Positions 15,627 to 24,812 are shown, counted from the stretch's first letter. The stretch is 64,000 bases of DNA from Bryobacter sp. (GCA_022843625.1 JALHNH010000001.1:361312-425311), one strand, 5' to 3'. The notes: generated by a model from the sequence alone, not told the origin. Numbers and translations: made by a program.

Positions 15627-16493
15627 ATGGAATCAGTCGAGTTGAGACTCGATCTCTTACGCAAACACCAGAACACCGATGGAGGCTGGGGATACTTTCC
15701 CGGCAAGTTGAGCCGTGTAGAGCCCTCCTGTTATGCACTCCGTGCTTTTGGGCCAAGTGATGTTGTCTGGGCAAAAGGGATTCGATTTCTCGGCAGTTGC
15801 CAGGAGAAATCTGGCGGGCTGAATCCTGGTCCAGGAGTTCCAGGAGCCACATGGGTTACGCAACTCGCTTTTCCACTGCTCAAACAAGCTGGCAGTGATG
15901 GCAGGACACTGGAGGCGGCGGCAAACTGGATTCTGAATTCGGAGGGTGCCGAAGGAGGAATTCTGCAACGACTCCTTTACGCCATGGGCAAGTCGAAAGT
16001 TGAGCAGGACCCACGGTTGAAGGGTTGGCCCTGGAGACCGGACAACAACAGTTGGGTGGAACCAACGGCCCACGGTTTGCTGGCGTTGCACTGGATGAAG
16101 GGTCATGCTCCAGAGGCTGGTCTCCGTTATCGACGGGAAATTGCAACCAGCATGTTGCTGGACCGGCGTTGCTCGGATGGTGGCTGGAACTATGGCAACA
16201 AGAAAGTACTTGGGGAAACTTTGCCGTCGTATCCTGAAACGACAGCACTTGCCCTGCTTGGGCTGGCCGCCAGCGGTCACGATTTAAAAGCGAGCATTGA
16301 GAGGGCGAAGTCACATCTGGCAGGGGCAAAGGGAAGTTACGCTTGTGCGCTGCTCAGTTTAGCCTTGCGACTTCATGGCGAAAAGATCGAATACCAAGCA
16401 GAGCACGCAATGGGTCATCCGAGCCAAAATCTGATGCTGGCATCGATCGAAGTTCTTGCTTCTAAGGCAGGCAATGAGGCCTTTCTGCCGTGA
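15627..16493 (+). CDS. terpene-cyclase/prenyltransferase-repeat protein (alpha/alpha barrel)
   Basis: About 288 residues with QW-like repeats of the squalene cyclase/prenyltransferase fold: KHQNTDGGWGYFPGKLSRVE, NNSWVEPTAHGLLALHW and LLDRRCSDGGWNYGNKKVLG. It is less than half the length of squalene-hopene cyclases and lacks an obvious DxDD motif, so catalysis as a cyclase is unlikely. Such short proteins may bind lipid or isoprenoid chains. ATG 15627 is preferred over ATG 15606 because the repeat fold begins at once and a GATATT box lies 7 nt upstream. It shares GTGA with the DUF362 gene, so the two are translationally coupled. Confidence 0.75.
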   Translation: MESVELRLDLLRKHQNTDGGWGYFPGKLSRVEPSCYALRAFGPSDVVWAKGIRFLGSCQEKSGGLNPGPGVPGATWVTQLAFPLLKQAGSDGRTLEAAANWILNSEGAEGGILQRLLYAMGKSKVEQDPRLKGWPWRPDNNSWVEPTAHGLLALHWMKGHAPEAGLRYRREIATSMLLDRRCSDGGWNYGNKKVLGETLPSYPETTALALLGLAASGHDLKASIERAKSHLAGAKGSYACALLSLALRLHGEKIEYQAEHAMGHPSQNLMLASIEVLASKAGNEAFLP

Positions 16494-17464
16494 ATCGCCG
16501 CGATCTGCTGGTTGGCGCTGCGCTATCTGGATTATCGTGCAGCAAAAGTGATGTTGAAGCGAGGGTTGTCTTGGAAAAATCAAATGTCGCTGTTATCAAA
16601 GCCTCGAGCTATGAATCCGAGCTGCTCAGCAAGCTGGAAGAAGGAATGCGCGAAGCTTGGCCGGACGCACCGGCGTTTGTCCGGGACAAGACTGTAGTTC
16701 TCAAGCCGAATCTGGTCGAGTTTGATCAAAATACCTGCATCAACACGGATCCGAGACTGGTACTGGCTTGCCGCGAGCTTTTCCTGAAGCTGGGCGCAAA
16801 ATCGGTGCTCATCGCCGAAGGCCCGGGTCATCGGCGAGACACTTGGGATTTGGCCGATCAGGCGGGCTACCGGAAAATCATTTCCGATTTCGACGGCAGC
16901 TTTGTCGATTTGAATCTCGATGATGTCAAGAGCGTTCGAGCTTATGGAGACTCGATGGACCTGTTTCTCCCAAAATCCATCCTCGATGCCGACCTTGTTG
17001 TAAGTGTGGCCAAGATGAAAACGCACCACTGGGCGGCCGCAACGCTGAGCATGAAAAACTTCTTTGGAATTGTTCCCGGTTCCATTTACGGTTGGCCCAA
17101 GAACCTGTTGCATTACCAGGGAATTGACAAGTCCATTGTTGAGTTGAACCGCATTGTCCGGCATACTTTTGCAATTGTGGACGGCATCGTAGCAATGGAA
17201 GGTAACGGTCCGATCCAGGGAACCCCCGTCAGTGCAGGTGTCGTGGTGATGGGAAAAGACGTCGCGGCGGTCGATTCCACTTGTGCGCGCTTGATGAAAC
17301 TGGACCCGCTCAAGATCGCGTACCTTAAGAATTCTGCCGCGTTGCGGATTCCTGGTTTGGGAGCGGTCGAAGAGGCTCAGATCGAGCAGCGCGGGGAAAC
17401 CATCAGTTCTCTTTCAAGGCCATTTGCAGTAATCGATGACTTTGCTGGTTTGCGGCTGGCTTGA
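16490..17464 (+). CDS. DUF362 protein
   Basis: A 324-residue DUF362 family protein. VVLKPNLVEFDQNTCINTDP and LVVSVAKMKTHHWAAATLSM, with NFFGIVPGS following, are the defining conserved segments. Members are thought to bind iron-sulfur clusters or act in redox or cofactor roles, but the biochemistry is poorly known. The ferredoxin-like Cys clusters of some members are absent here. The N-terminus (MNRRDLLVGAALSGLSCS) has an arginine pair followed by an LSGLSC lipobox-like end, so an exported lipoprotein is possible. GTG 16490 overlaps the preceding stop. Confidence 0.82.
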   Translation: MNRRDLLVGAALSGLSCSKSDVEARVVLEKSNVAVIKASSYESELLSKLEEGMREAWPDAPAFVRDKTVVLKPNLVEFDQNTCINTDPRLVLACRELFLKLGAKSVLIAEGPGHRRDTWDLADQAGYRKIISDFDGSFVDLNLDDVKSVRAYGDSMDLFLPKSILDADLVVSVAKMKTHHWAAATLSMKNFFGIVPGSIYGWPKNLLHYQGIDKSIVELNRIVRHTFAIVDGIVAMEGNGPIQGTPVSAGVVVMGKDVAAVDSTCARLMKLDPLKIAYLKNSAALRIPGLGAVEEAQIEQRGETISSLSRPFAVIDDFAGLRLA

Positions 17465-17486
17465 AGCGGTTAGAATTAAGGTGGCT

Positions 17487-17822
17487 ATGCGTCGCTGGAT
17501 ATTTTGGGAATTCGCTCGCGCCAGTTGGCAGTACGACCTTGTCGTAGCTCTGCTTCTTGCGTTCATCTTCTTTACACCAAGGGAGTTTTTTCGCGATCAA
17601 CCTCGCGCATCTAACGTTGTCATGGTACCCGCATCCGATGGCGGATCCGTCTTTTATATCGACCCCCATGCACTGGGTCAAGTGAGTGAAGAACGGCGAA
17701 CTGCAGAGGCTACACAACTGATTGCCCAAAAGTATAAGGAAAAGTGGGATGTTGTCCGGTTGGAGACTCTGTTCGATGCCGAGAACGAGGTGAAAGGGTA
17801 CCTTGCTTACGCGAAGCGTTAG
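17487..17822 (+). CDS. small single-span membrane protein of unknown function
   Basis: A 111-residue protein. After the start MRRWIFWEFARASWQYD there is one membrane helix (LVVALLLAFIFFTPREFF) and a periplasmic region with VPASDGGSVFYIDPHALGQV. No family is recognised. ATG 17487 is preceded by AAGGTGG, a fair ribosome binding site, and by TAGAAT further up, so a promoter inside the run is possible. It overlaps the LolA-like gene by 20 bp, which points to a shared job at the envelope. Confidence 0.65.
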   Translation: MRRWIFWEFARASWQYDLVVALLLAFIFFTPREFFRDQPRASNVVMVPASDGGSVFYIDPHALGQVSEERRTAEATQLIAQKYKEKWDVVRLETLFDAENEVKGYLAYAKR

Positions 17823-18483
17823 TCTCATCCTGGCCTGTGCGCTCACAGGCTATGCCGCACCGTTGAGCTTGACTGAGATTTTCGCCAAACTCGATCAGAA
17901 TGCGATCACCTTTCGTTCCATGAGTGCGAAGCTGGAGCGGGTAGATTACACCGCTGTAATCAAAGACGCGAGCAAAGAGTCCGGATCCATCCTGATGCTC
18001 AAAAAAAAGGCCGGAGCAGTTGAAATGCGTATCGATTTCAGCAGCCCGGACACGAAACAAATCAGCTACGCCGATAAGAAGGTGCAGAGTTATCTTCCCA
18101 AGATCAATACCGTCCAAATCGTGGATGTGGGCAAGATCGACAATTTGATCAGTCAGGGTGTCCTGATCGGATTTGGCACCACCTCAAAAGAACTGCAGAA
18201 GACGTATTCGATTCGGGTAATAGGTGAAGAATCGATCAATTCCAAACTGGCCACGAAATTGGAACTAATTCCCAGGGCAGACTCGCCGCTCATGAAGGTG
18301 AGAAAGATTGAAGTCTGGCTTGCCGAAAGCGACGGCTATCCCGTTCGCCAAAAGCTATATCAGGGAGCAGGGGACTACAATCAGGCTACCTATTCGGAGC
18401 TCAAAATCAATCCTCCGATGCAGGAATCTGACGTCCGGCTGAACTTGCCCAAAAACGTTAAGAAAGAATTCCCCGGCAAATAG
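17803..18483 (+). CDS. LolA-like outer membrane lipoprotein carrier family protein
   Basis: A 226-residue periplasmic protein with a signal peptide (MLTRSVSLILACALTGYA). The half-barrel pattern of LolA/LolB folds is visible: FRSMSAKLERVDYTAVIKDA, GSILMLKKKAGAVEMRIDFS and VEVWLAESDGYPVRQ-type strands. Members carry lipid-modified or hydrophobic cargo across the periplasm (COG2834). The start is TTG 17803 inside the previous gene; no ATG fits the signal peptide. The adjacent small membrane protein may be its inner-membrane partner. Confidence 0.75.
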   Translation: MLTRSVSLILACALTGYAAPLSLTEIFAKLDQNAITFRSMSAKLERVDYTAVIKDASKESGSILMLKKKAGAVEMRIDFSSPDTKQISYADKKVQSYLPKINTVQIVDVGKIDNLISQGVLIGFGTTSKELQKTYSIRVIGEESINSKLATKLELIPRADSPLMKVRKIEVWLAESDGYPVRQKLYQGAGDYNQATYSELKINPPMQESDVRLNLPKNVKKEFPGK

Positions 18484-18485
18484 GA

Positions 18486-19574
18486 ATGGCTGCCGAGCGG
18501 ATCCACGCCTCCCAAGGCCGCCTGGGTTTTCTTGATTGGACTCGTGGTCTTGGAGCCCTGATTATGCTTCAGGGCCATGTCATGCATAGCTTCCTTGCCA
18601 AAGATCAACGCGATGGCTCGGCGTTCGTACTTTCGCAGTTTATTGGAGGAATGCCTCCCGCTTTCTTCCTTTTCCTTACCGGTGTGACGCTTGGATTTTT
18701 GATGGATAGCCTATCGAAAAAGGAGCCTTCACTCTGGAAGCGTGTCAAGGCAGCGCTGTACCGGGCGCGCTATCTGTTTGTCATCGCTTTCCTTTTTCGA
18801 TTGCAAATGTGGGCCTTTGCCTGGCCTTACGCACCGTTCAGTGATGTTCTTCGCGTCGACGTGTTGAACTGTATGGGCTTCACTGTTGCAGCTTTGGCCT
18901 GGCTCGTTTTTTTTGACACCCGTCAACGCGTCATCTACGCAGCGGTTGTTGGCCTCCTGATTGCCTGCGCTTCGCCGCTTGTCTCCAATGCCGATTGGTC
19001 TGGCCTACCTCTGTTACTCAAGCACTATCTTGCCCCGGATGCGGTTTTCTTCAGTTTCTTTCCCTGGGGGGCTTTTCTTGCCTTTGGAATTTCGGCCGGA
19101 AGCGTTATCCGCATTGTTCCTTCAGAAGATTACGGGAAGATGATGCAGTGGTCGGTCTTGGCCGGTCTTGCACTGATCCTTGTTTCCAACTATTTCTCAA
19201 ACATTCCTTATTCGCTTTATCAAAAAAGCGACTTCTGGTTGGACGGGCCAGGGTTGATACTCATCAAGACAGGCATTGTTCTGATTTTGGCTGGCTTCGG
19301 TTATCTATGGATGACTTTTCAGAATGGCCAATGGAGCTGGATTGCCACCCTCGGTCAGCACAGTTTGCCGGTCTACTGGCTGCACATTGAACTGGTTTAC
19401 GGCAGATGGCTGGGGTATTGGAAAGAAACACTTTCGCTGGGCCAAACGATGGTTCTCTCAATCATTGTTATCGCCGTGATGGTTATTCTTGCCGAGATGA
19501 AAGGGAGATATGATCGCGGTGAGTGGTCCGCCCTGAAACTGGCAATTGAGAAGTACTGGCCGATCGGAGCCTAG
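18486..19574 (+). CDS. multi-span acyltransferase-like membrane protein (HGSNAT/DUF1624 type)
   Basis: A 362-residue protein with about ten membrane helices. The opening GRLGFLDWTRGLGALIMLQG, soon followed by HVMHSF, is the LDxxRG...H motif of the heparan-alpha-glucosaminide N-acetyltransferase/OpgC-like acyltransferases. FFLFLTGVTLGFLMDSL follows as expected. The family moves acyl groups from cytoplasmic acyl-CoA to exported sugars. The start is 2 bp after the LolA-like stop. The substrate is unknown, but the set (carrier, membrane protein, acyltransferase) suggests envelope lipid or glycan decoration. Confidence 0.75.
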   Translation: MAAERIHASQGRLGFLDWTRGLGALIMLQGHVMHSFLAKDQRDGSAFVLSQFIGGMPPAFFLFLTGVTLGFLMDSLSKKEPSLWKRVKAALYRARYLFVIAFLFRLQMWAFAWPYAPFSDVLRVDVLNCMGFTVAALAWLVFFDTRQRVIYAAVVGLLIACASPLVSNADWSGLPLLLKHYLAPDAVFFSFFPWGAFLAFGISAGSVIRIVPSEDYGKMMQWSVLAGLALILVSNYFSNIPYSLYQKSDFWLDGPGLILIKTGIVLILAGFGYLWMTFQNGQWSWIATLGQHSLPVYWLHIELVYGRWLGYWKETLSLGQTMVLSIIVIAVMVILAEMKGRYDRGEWSALKLAIEKYWPIGA

Positions 19575-20827
19575 AATGCTACTTCGGCACTTTGTGCAAG
19601 ATTCTTGGTTTTTGCTGTAGCCGGTGGCATGCGTGTAGCAAGTAATGCTGCTGCGGTTAAAGCGCATGCAACAAAGAACAGGAATAGTTTGTCCCAACCA
19701 AACCACTGCACAAACACGGCAACTACATAGCTGGAGACCAGTTGTCCCATAGAACCGATGCAGTTCACCGTACCCATTGCTCTCGCCATCAGATGAGCCG
19801 GCACTGCTTCCATCGCGGCCGCCCCGCCAATCAGCAAGTCAGTGCCATAAATGAAGATGCCCATCAAAGAGATGCTCAAGAGGACGCCGTTTCGTCCCTG
19901 CTGGCTAAGATACGGGTGTGCGAAGAAGGCCACCGCAAGCAGCACTAGCATGACAACCCCCACCGGATGTCTTCGGCTTCGGAAAAACCGGTCCGAGCAG
20001 TAGCCGGCAAGTAGTGGTCCCAGGGCACCAGCCAATTCAAATACCGATGCACTGTAGCCCGCCAGTTCCTTCGTGTATCCAAGCCCCTGCACCAGGTAAA
20101 ACGGAAGCCAATACAGCAATGAATATCTGGTGGTTTTGAGGAGAAAGTACGAGGTGGAGATAACCTGTACATCCCGATAGCGAAGGGCTGCAAATACTTC
20201 GCTGAAACGAAATCGCTCTGAATGCGCTTGAGAGTCGTCATTCGATCCGGCAACACGTTCTCTTGTGATGGACAGAAAGAGCAACGTAATACAAGCAAGA
20301 ACCAAAGCAGGAATCAGAAAAGCTTTGCGATATCCCAAACTGTCGAAGACCGGCAGTGAAGTCGCGACATAGGTGGCGAAGCCGGTGGCCAAAAAACCTC
20401 CCAACACATAGCTGGTGCCCCACCAGGACAAGATCACTCCTCGCTCACTGCGCCGAAACCAGGTGCCGATCAACTTAAGGATAGCCGACCATCCGCAGCC
20501 CTGGCCCAGGCCATTCAAAATCTGCAAGACGATCAAACCCCAGTAGCCTGTGGTCCAGGTCATGAGCAGATTGGCCCCAACAGAGATCAACGCTCCGCCA
20601 ACAGCAACCCTTCTGCCGCCAAAGCGATCCGTTAGAATACCCGCAAGAAACTGTCCAAGTGAGTAGAGCAGACTATAGGCAAAAACAAGATGGGCCAGAT
20701 CGAAGGCGTTCAGGCCACTGACTTCGGCCATAGCCGGCATCACAACACTGAAGTTTTTGCGGCAGAAATAATAGGCAGCGTACAGCAACCATGAAGCCGC
20801 AAAAATCTTTGTGCGCCAGTGTCGCAT
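19571..20827 (-). CDS. MFS transporter, OPA (GlpT/UhpT-like) type
   Basis: A 418-residue protein with about twelve helices. WLLYAAYYFCRKNFSVVMPA near the N-terminus is the organophosphate:phosphate antiporter signature, and ILTDRFGGRRVAVGGAL is the MFS loop 2-3 motif. GLGQGCGWSAILKLIGTWF also fits GlpT/UhpT relatives. It probably exchanges a phosphorylated or anionic metabolite. It has no regulatory two-component genes nearby. It converges on the acyltransferase gene with a CTAG stop-on-stop overlap. Confidence 0.85.
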   Translation of the reverse strand: MRHWRTKIFAASWLLYAAYYFCRKNFSVVMPAMAEVSGLNAFDLAHLVFAYSLLYSLGQFLAGILTDRFGGRRVAVGGALISVGANLLMTWTTGYWGLIVLQILNGLGQGCGWSAILKLIGTWFRRSERGVILSWWGTSYVLGGFLATGFATYVATSLPVFDSLGYRKAFLIPALVLACITLLFLSITRERVAGSNDDSQAHSERFRFSEVFAALRYRDVQVISTSYFLLKTTRYSLLYWLPFYLVQGLGYTKELAGYSASVFELAGALGPLLAGYCSDRFFRSRRHPVGVVMLVLLAVAFFAHPYLSQQGRNGVLLSISLMGIFIYGTDLLIGGAAAMEAVPAHLMARAMGTVNCIGSMGQLVSSYVVAVFVQWFGWDKLFLFFVACALTAAALLATRMPPATAKTKNLAQSAEVAF

Positions 20828-20889
20828 GGGTCTTAGGCTAGCCTGATTCCGGCCGCTTGTCAGTCATGGATTCGTAATGCGACATCCTG

Positions 20890-20895
20890 TATACT
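20890..20895 (+). promoter_or_regulatory. -10 box of the YegP-like gene
   Basis: TATACT lies 7 nt before ATG 20903. Transcription would begin at or one base before the start codon. No convincing -35 box was found at 16-18 bp. Confidence 0.45.
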
Positions 20896-20902
20896 CAGCC
20901 GC

Positions 20903-21238
20903 ATGGCCGCCAAATTTGAAGTCAAAAAAACGAAAAGTGGATTCGTCTTCAACCTCAAAGCTCCAAATGGAAAATACATCCTGAGTAGTGAGATTTACGA
21001 AGAGAAGAAGGCCGCATTGGACGGCGTCGCGAGTGTTCAAAGAAATGCCGGGGCCGAGCGGCAATATGAAACCCGTGCCTCAAAAAAGAAGGAACCCTAT
21101 TTTGTTCTGCTTGCCAAGAACGGTGAAATTATCGGCAAGAGCGAGATGTACAAAAGCAAGAAAGGTTGCCGTAATGGCATTGTCTCTTGCATGAAGTTCG
21201 GGCCGGATGCCAAAGTGGTGGATTTAAATCCGGTCTAG
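20903..21238 (+). CDS. YegP-family DUF1508 protein, tandem repeat
   Basis: A 111-residue protein made of two DUF1508 units: KFEVKKTKSGFVFNLKAPNG and PYFVLLAKNGEIIGKSEMYK. Each is followed by the helix that contains ALDGVASVQRNAG or GCRNGIVSCMKFGPDA. The fold is known but the biochemical role of the family is not. It is a small soluble cytoplasmic protein. It is monocistronic, with a CTAG stop-on-stop overlap with pxpA. Confidence 0.88.
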   Translation: MAAKFEVKKTKSGFVFNLKAPNGKYILSSEIYEEKKAALDGVASVQRNAGAERQYETRASKKKEPYFVLLAKNGEIIGKSEMYKSKKGCRNGIVSCMKFGPDAKVVDLNPV

Positions 21239-21909
21239 TTGAGAGCGCGGAGGATCTGAAGAGAATTCGGAGAGTCGCTGTGCACACAAATCGTGTCACT
21301 GAATTGTTTTAACTGCAGCAATTGGCGGTGGGCTTGTTCCGGATCGTGAATTAAGGCACCAGTCGATGTGCGCGGAACAAGCAGCCCTTCGGCAGTATAT
21401 CTTCGATCGGCAAATGCCTCTCGAAGTACGACAAAGCCCTGTCGCCGAAAGACCCCTATCATCACACTCTTTGCCAGGCCAATCAGGAATACATCTCTGA
21501 GAACCTTCCGCACACCAATTGCGATTGCCTCGGCGACTTCGCCATTTTCGGCGGCTTCATTATAGAGGGCACCGTGCGGTTTGACATGATAAAGTGCCAA
21601 TCCGGCCGCTTCAGCAGCCTCTTTTGCAAAGGCAACCTGCTCTGAAACAAGTTCGCGAATCTGCTGCGCATCATATTCGCTGCCGAAGAGCGGCCGTCGG
21701 CCAAAATGATTCGGATCCGGATAGCCAGGATGAGCTCCCGCCCTGACTTTGGCCTCATAGCACTGGCGCATTGTGAGTCTGGTCAGATCCACAGTTCCAG
21801 CATGTGCTCCGCAACAGACATTGGCCAACTGAATCATGGTGAGTATCTTTTGCTGCCTGCCATCGGCGGCCATCAACTCGCTTTCACCCAAATCGCAATT
21901 GATGAGCAT
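21235..21909 (-). CDS. pxpA: 5-oxoprolinase subunit A
   Basis: A 224-residue LamB/YcsF family protein. LINCDLGESELMAADG and IQLANVCCGAHAGTVDLTRL are the family signature, and AHPGYPDPNHFGRRPLFGSE and LYHVKPHGALYNEAAENGEV follow in order. PxpA works with PxpB and PxpC to cleave 5-oxoproline to glutamate with ATP. It is the last gene of the pxpB-pxpC-pxpA run, 9 bp after pxpC. Its length is a little shorter than the usual 245-255 residues but all conserved blocks are present. Confidence 0.92.
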   Translation of the reverse strand: MLINCDLGESELMAADGRQQKILTMIQLANVCCGAHAGTVDLTRLTMRQCYEAKVRAGAHPGYPDPNHFGRRPLFGSEYDAQQIRELVSEQVAFAKEAAEAAGLALYHVKPHGALYNEAAENGEVAEAIAIGVRKVLRDVFLIGLAKSVMIGVFRRQGFVVLREAFADRRYTAEGLLVPRTSTGALIHDPEQAHRQLLQLKQFSDTICVHSDSPNSLQILRALN

Positions 21910-21918
21910 TGCTATTCA

Positions 21919-22833
21919 CTAACCCTGAAGATCCCACCACTCAACCTGACGTTTGAGCAGCTGTCGAGCCGTTTCAATACTCACCCGGCCAAAGCGAATC
22001 TCTTCTCTCGGTCGTAGTTGGCCAAGAGTTTCGAAGTCGGCCCGGATCACCGATGCCAGAATCGGATAGCCACCCGTTGCGGGATGGTCCACACCCAAAA
22101 CCTGTGGTATGCCAGATGGCGGAATCTGGATCGCTCCATGCCATGCTCCGCAACTAAGCAGAGGATCTTTCGGACTGGGCAAGGCAAGGCCATCGAGCCG
22201 TAGTGCTGTGCGGCTGGAATGCTCCGTCACTCGATATACTGTGCCCGTCAACAAAGAAATGGCCTCGGGAGCAAAGAGTTTGAGGTGCGGGCCATCCACC
22301 ACTCGTAAGACTTTGCAGGGTCCGTTATAGAGCGGGGAATGAGCATGCTCCCTAAGCTGACGAGGCTGAGCACGCACAGGAGCATTCAAGCCAATCTCAT
22401 CCCCTCGCTGAATTACCATTCCCCCCAGTTTGGCCTGCACATGGGTGGCGGCACTTCCATTCCAACTGGAAACGGCTAAGCCACCTTGAAACGCGATATA
22501 GCCTCGAAGACCACTTCGACAGTAATCTCCCTGTAGAGTGGAGCCGGGACGGACTTCGACACTTCGTCCGATCGAGACGGGACGGTTGTCCAGTTTCCAG
22601 CCGAAATCAGCGCCAGCGATTCCAATAAGGGCTGCACTGCGAAAAAGCAGCCGGAGTGGCTTCATCGTCACTTCAAGCGAAGGCATGGAAGTTGAATTTC
22701 CCGCCAGATAGTTGGCCTCGAGGAAGCTTAACGGGGCCATCGGGCCCGCTTCGCTCAATCCGAACCTGGCCAGGCCGCGCCGGGGTTGGTCTTGGATCGT
22801 CGTAAGGAATCCGGCGTCGATCACTTTTACCAT
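21919..22833 (-). CDS. pxpC: 5-oxoprolinase subunit C (biotin-dependent carboxylase-like)
   Basis: A 304-residue protein of the KipA/PxpC family. VIDAGFLTTIQDQPRRGLAR is the family start. GPMAPLSFLEANYLAGN, SGLRGYIAFQGGLAVSSWNG and GIPQVLGVDHPATGGYPILA complete the diagnostic order. It forms the PxpBC ATP-dependent part of 5-oxoprolinase. Its ATG overlaps the pxpB stop by 7 bp (ATGGTAA), so the two are translationally coupled in keeping with a fixed-ratio complex. Confidence 0.92.
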   Translation of the reverse strand: MVKVIDAGFLTTIQDQPRRGLARFGLSEAGPMAPLSFLEANYLAGNSTSMPSLEVTMKPLRLLFRSAALIGIAGADFGWKLDNRPVSIGRSVEVRPGSTLQGDYCRSGLRGYIAFQGGLAVSSWNGSAATHVQAKLGGMVIQRGDEIGLNAPVRAQPRQLREHAHSPLYNGPCKVLRVVDGPHLKLFAPEAISLLTGTVYRVTEHSSRTALRLDGLALPSPKDPLLSCGAWHGAIQIPPSGIPQVLGVDHPATGGYPILASVIRADFETLGQLRPREEIRFGRVSIETARQLLKRQVEWWDLQG

Positions 22834-23504
22834 GCAGATGGATTCGACGGATAAAATCGAACCTGGGCTCCGATCGTAAACAGTGAAAACTGACTGCGTT
22901 GAGTATCAATAATTTTGGCGGGTGTCCGGCCAACAATTCGCCACCCCCCAGGCGATTCGCTGGGGTAGATTCCACATTGAGATCCTGCGAGGGCAACACT
23001 TCCTGCTGGCACTTTGGGCCGGGGAGAATCCAACCGGGGCATACTCCACTTTGAGGGCCATCCGAAGAGATAGGCGAAACCGGGCAAAAAACCGAAAAAC
23101 GCCACGGAATAGGTTTGATTGCAGTGAGATTCTACCAATTGGGAGAGGCTCATTCCAAATCGGTCCGCACAAAAGGAGAGGTCAGGGCCATATTCTCCGC
23201 CGTAAAATACGGGGATCTCCAACTGTTGTGGTGCTGGAAGTTCAATTTGACCAATCTGTTCCATACAAAAGTGAATGTGATCGATTACGTCTTGCGCCTT
23301 GAGTTGAAGCGGATCAAATTCCACCAGCAAGCTGGAATAGGCAGGGGTATATTCTTCCATTCCTGCGAGCGGCGACAGATCGAGGAGGGAAACCAGGCGA
23401 TGGATCCGCTGCACAATCTCGGGACGCAAGTCATTCGGCTGACTAGTGCCGAATTCCACAAGGATTGCCGCCTCGCTGGCAATTAGAAACTGGGGCGATT
23501 CCAT
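22827..23504 (-). CDS. pxpB: 5-oxoprolinase subunit B (KipI family)
   Basis: A 225-residue KipI/PxpB protein. LEIPVFYGGEYGPDLSFCAD, VAFFGFLPGFAYLFGWPSKW and VPAGSVALAGSQCGIYPSES (with PGGWRIVGRTP after it) are the conserved cyclophilin-like core. With PxpC it activates 5-oxoproline. The ATG is directly against the sulfatase stop codon, so it is read from the same transcript as the sulfatase and the DUF1338 gene. Confidence 0.92.
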   Translation of the reverse strand: MESPQFLIASEAAILVEFGTSQPNDLRPEIVQRIHRLVSLLDLSPLAGMEEYTPAYSSLLVEFDPLQLKAQDVIDHIHFCMEQIGQIELPAPQQLEIPVFYGGEYGPDLSFCADRFGMSLSQLVESHCNQTYSVAFFGFLPGFAYLFGWPSKWSMPRLDSPRPKVPAGSVALAGSQCGIYPSESPGGWRIVGRTPAKIIDTQRSQFSLFTIGAQVRFYPSNPSAW

Positions 23505-24809
23505 TTAGACTTTAGAATCTCCAAAGCGTTTTGCGGCCTGCGCCTTGAGAGCCACAAAGGGTGCCTCTGGCCAAGCGTTTGAAGTGCCCCAAAGATTATG
23601 TTCTTCATAAGGATCTTTCGCTAACTCATACTGCTCAATAGTTTTACCGCTCCATGTCATTTTCCTGGATCCCATTCGGACAGCCCGCTGAAAGTCTCGA
23701 TATCCAAAATACATGGGAGCCCCGGGGGCTTCAACTGCAGGCGGCACAGATAAACCTACAGCCCGACAAAGCCTGGAATAGACTTCATACAGGTAAGCCG
23801 GTTTGGTTTCGGTGTGAACTCTCAATACTGGGCCGGCCATGATCAGAGGCACCTTGATGGAGTGCTCGTACATTGACTGTTTTCCCATCAACCCGTGAGC
23901 ACCCATGGCAAGGCCGTTGTCCGCAGCAAAGACAACGATTGTGTTTTCCAGCTGAGATTGGTCTTCCAGTGTTTTTAGAATACGGCCAATGTTTTCATCG
24001 AGTTCAGAGATCAACCCGTAGTAATCTGCCAATTCCTTTTGGCACTGTTCGCGTGTGCGAGGTGCCGGCACCACCATTTCGTCGCGAATCAACAACTCAC
24101 CATTGTCAGCCTTTGGAGCAGAGAACCAAGGGCGGGGAAGCGGGACTTCCCTGCTTTGGTATCGCTTAGAATCTTCAGGCTTAGCTTGCCGAGGATCATG
24201 CGGAGCTGTGAACGCACAATAAGCAAAAAATGGTTTCTGATCCTTAATAGAAGATTTCAAATAAGTTATCAAAGAATCTGCAAATAAAGGAGTTGCTCGT
24301 CCGTTTCTTGATTCGTTTTGGGCTGATCCGAAATTCTGCAGTTTGGGTTGGATCTGAGGGCCCATACCACCAAGGTGAACCAGTCCTCCGGCCTGAAAGG
24401 ATCGATTTAGCGTTTCCGCACCATTGTGCCATTTGCCTGTGAAAAAAGTCCGGTAGCCCGCTTCAGCAAATCGCTCCGGCATAAGTGGGCCGTTGAGGCC
24501 GTCTTTCGCGGTTGCACGCCACAGGCTCTTGCCACTCATTAGCATCGCCCTGCTGGCTACGCAAACTGCCGGTTGATGTCCACCCTGGTTGTAGCAATTT
24601 CGGAAAGAGATTCCTCGCTTCACCAGTAGATCGAGATTTGGTGTGTCAATGTAGCGGTTGCCCCAGGCACCAATTGTGTCAGCTCGTTGATCATCACTGT
24701 AGAGAATCAATATGTTAGGCCGCTTTGTTTGTCCCGCCAGGATGATTGGAAGGCTTCCTATGAGGCCTCTTCGTGTAAGGATGGATGCGTGAGTAGATTC
24801 TGATAACAT
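23505..24809 (-). CDS. Cys-type sulfatase within the pxp operon
   Basis: A 434-residue type I sulfatase. NILILYSDDQRADTIGAWGN supplies the metal Asp pair, CVASR (Cys83) is the formylglycine site in C-x-A-x-R form, and VVFAADNGLAMGAHGLMGKQ is the second metal motif. The leader (LTRRGLIGSLPIILAGQ) suggests twin-arginine export. It sits between the DUF1338 gene (3-bp gap) and pxpB (no gap), which is odd for an exported glycan sulfatase beside a cytosolic 5-oxoproline pathway. The substrate is unknown. Confidence 0.9.
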   Translation of the reverse strand: MLSESTHASILTRRGLIGSLPIILAGQTKRPNILILYSDDQRADTIGAWGNRYIDTPNLDLLVKRGISFRNCYNQGGHQPAVCVASRAMLMSGKSLWRATAKDGLNGPLMPERFAEAGYRTFFTGKWHNGAETLNRSFQAGGLVHLGGMGPQIQPKLQNFGSAQNESRNGRATPLFADSLITYLKSSIKDQKPFFAYCAFTAPHDPRQAKPEDSKRYQSREVPLPRPWFSAPKADNGELLIRDEMVVPAPRTREQCQKELADYYGLISELDENIGRILKTLEDQSQLENTIVVFAADNGLAMGAHGLMGKQSMYEHSIKVPLIMAGPVLRVHTETKPAYLYEVYSRLCRAVGLSVPPAVEAPGAPMYFGYRDFQRAVRMGSRKMTWSGKTIEQYELAKDPYEEHNLWGTSNAWPEAPFVALKAQAAKRFGDSKV

Positions 24810-24812
24810 ATA

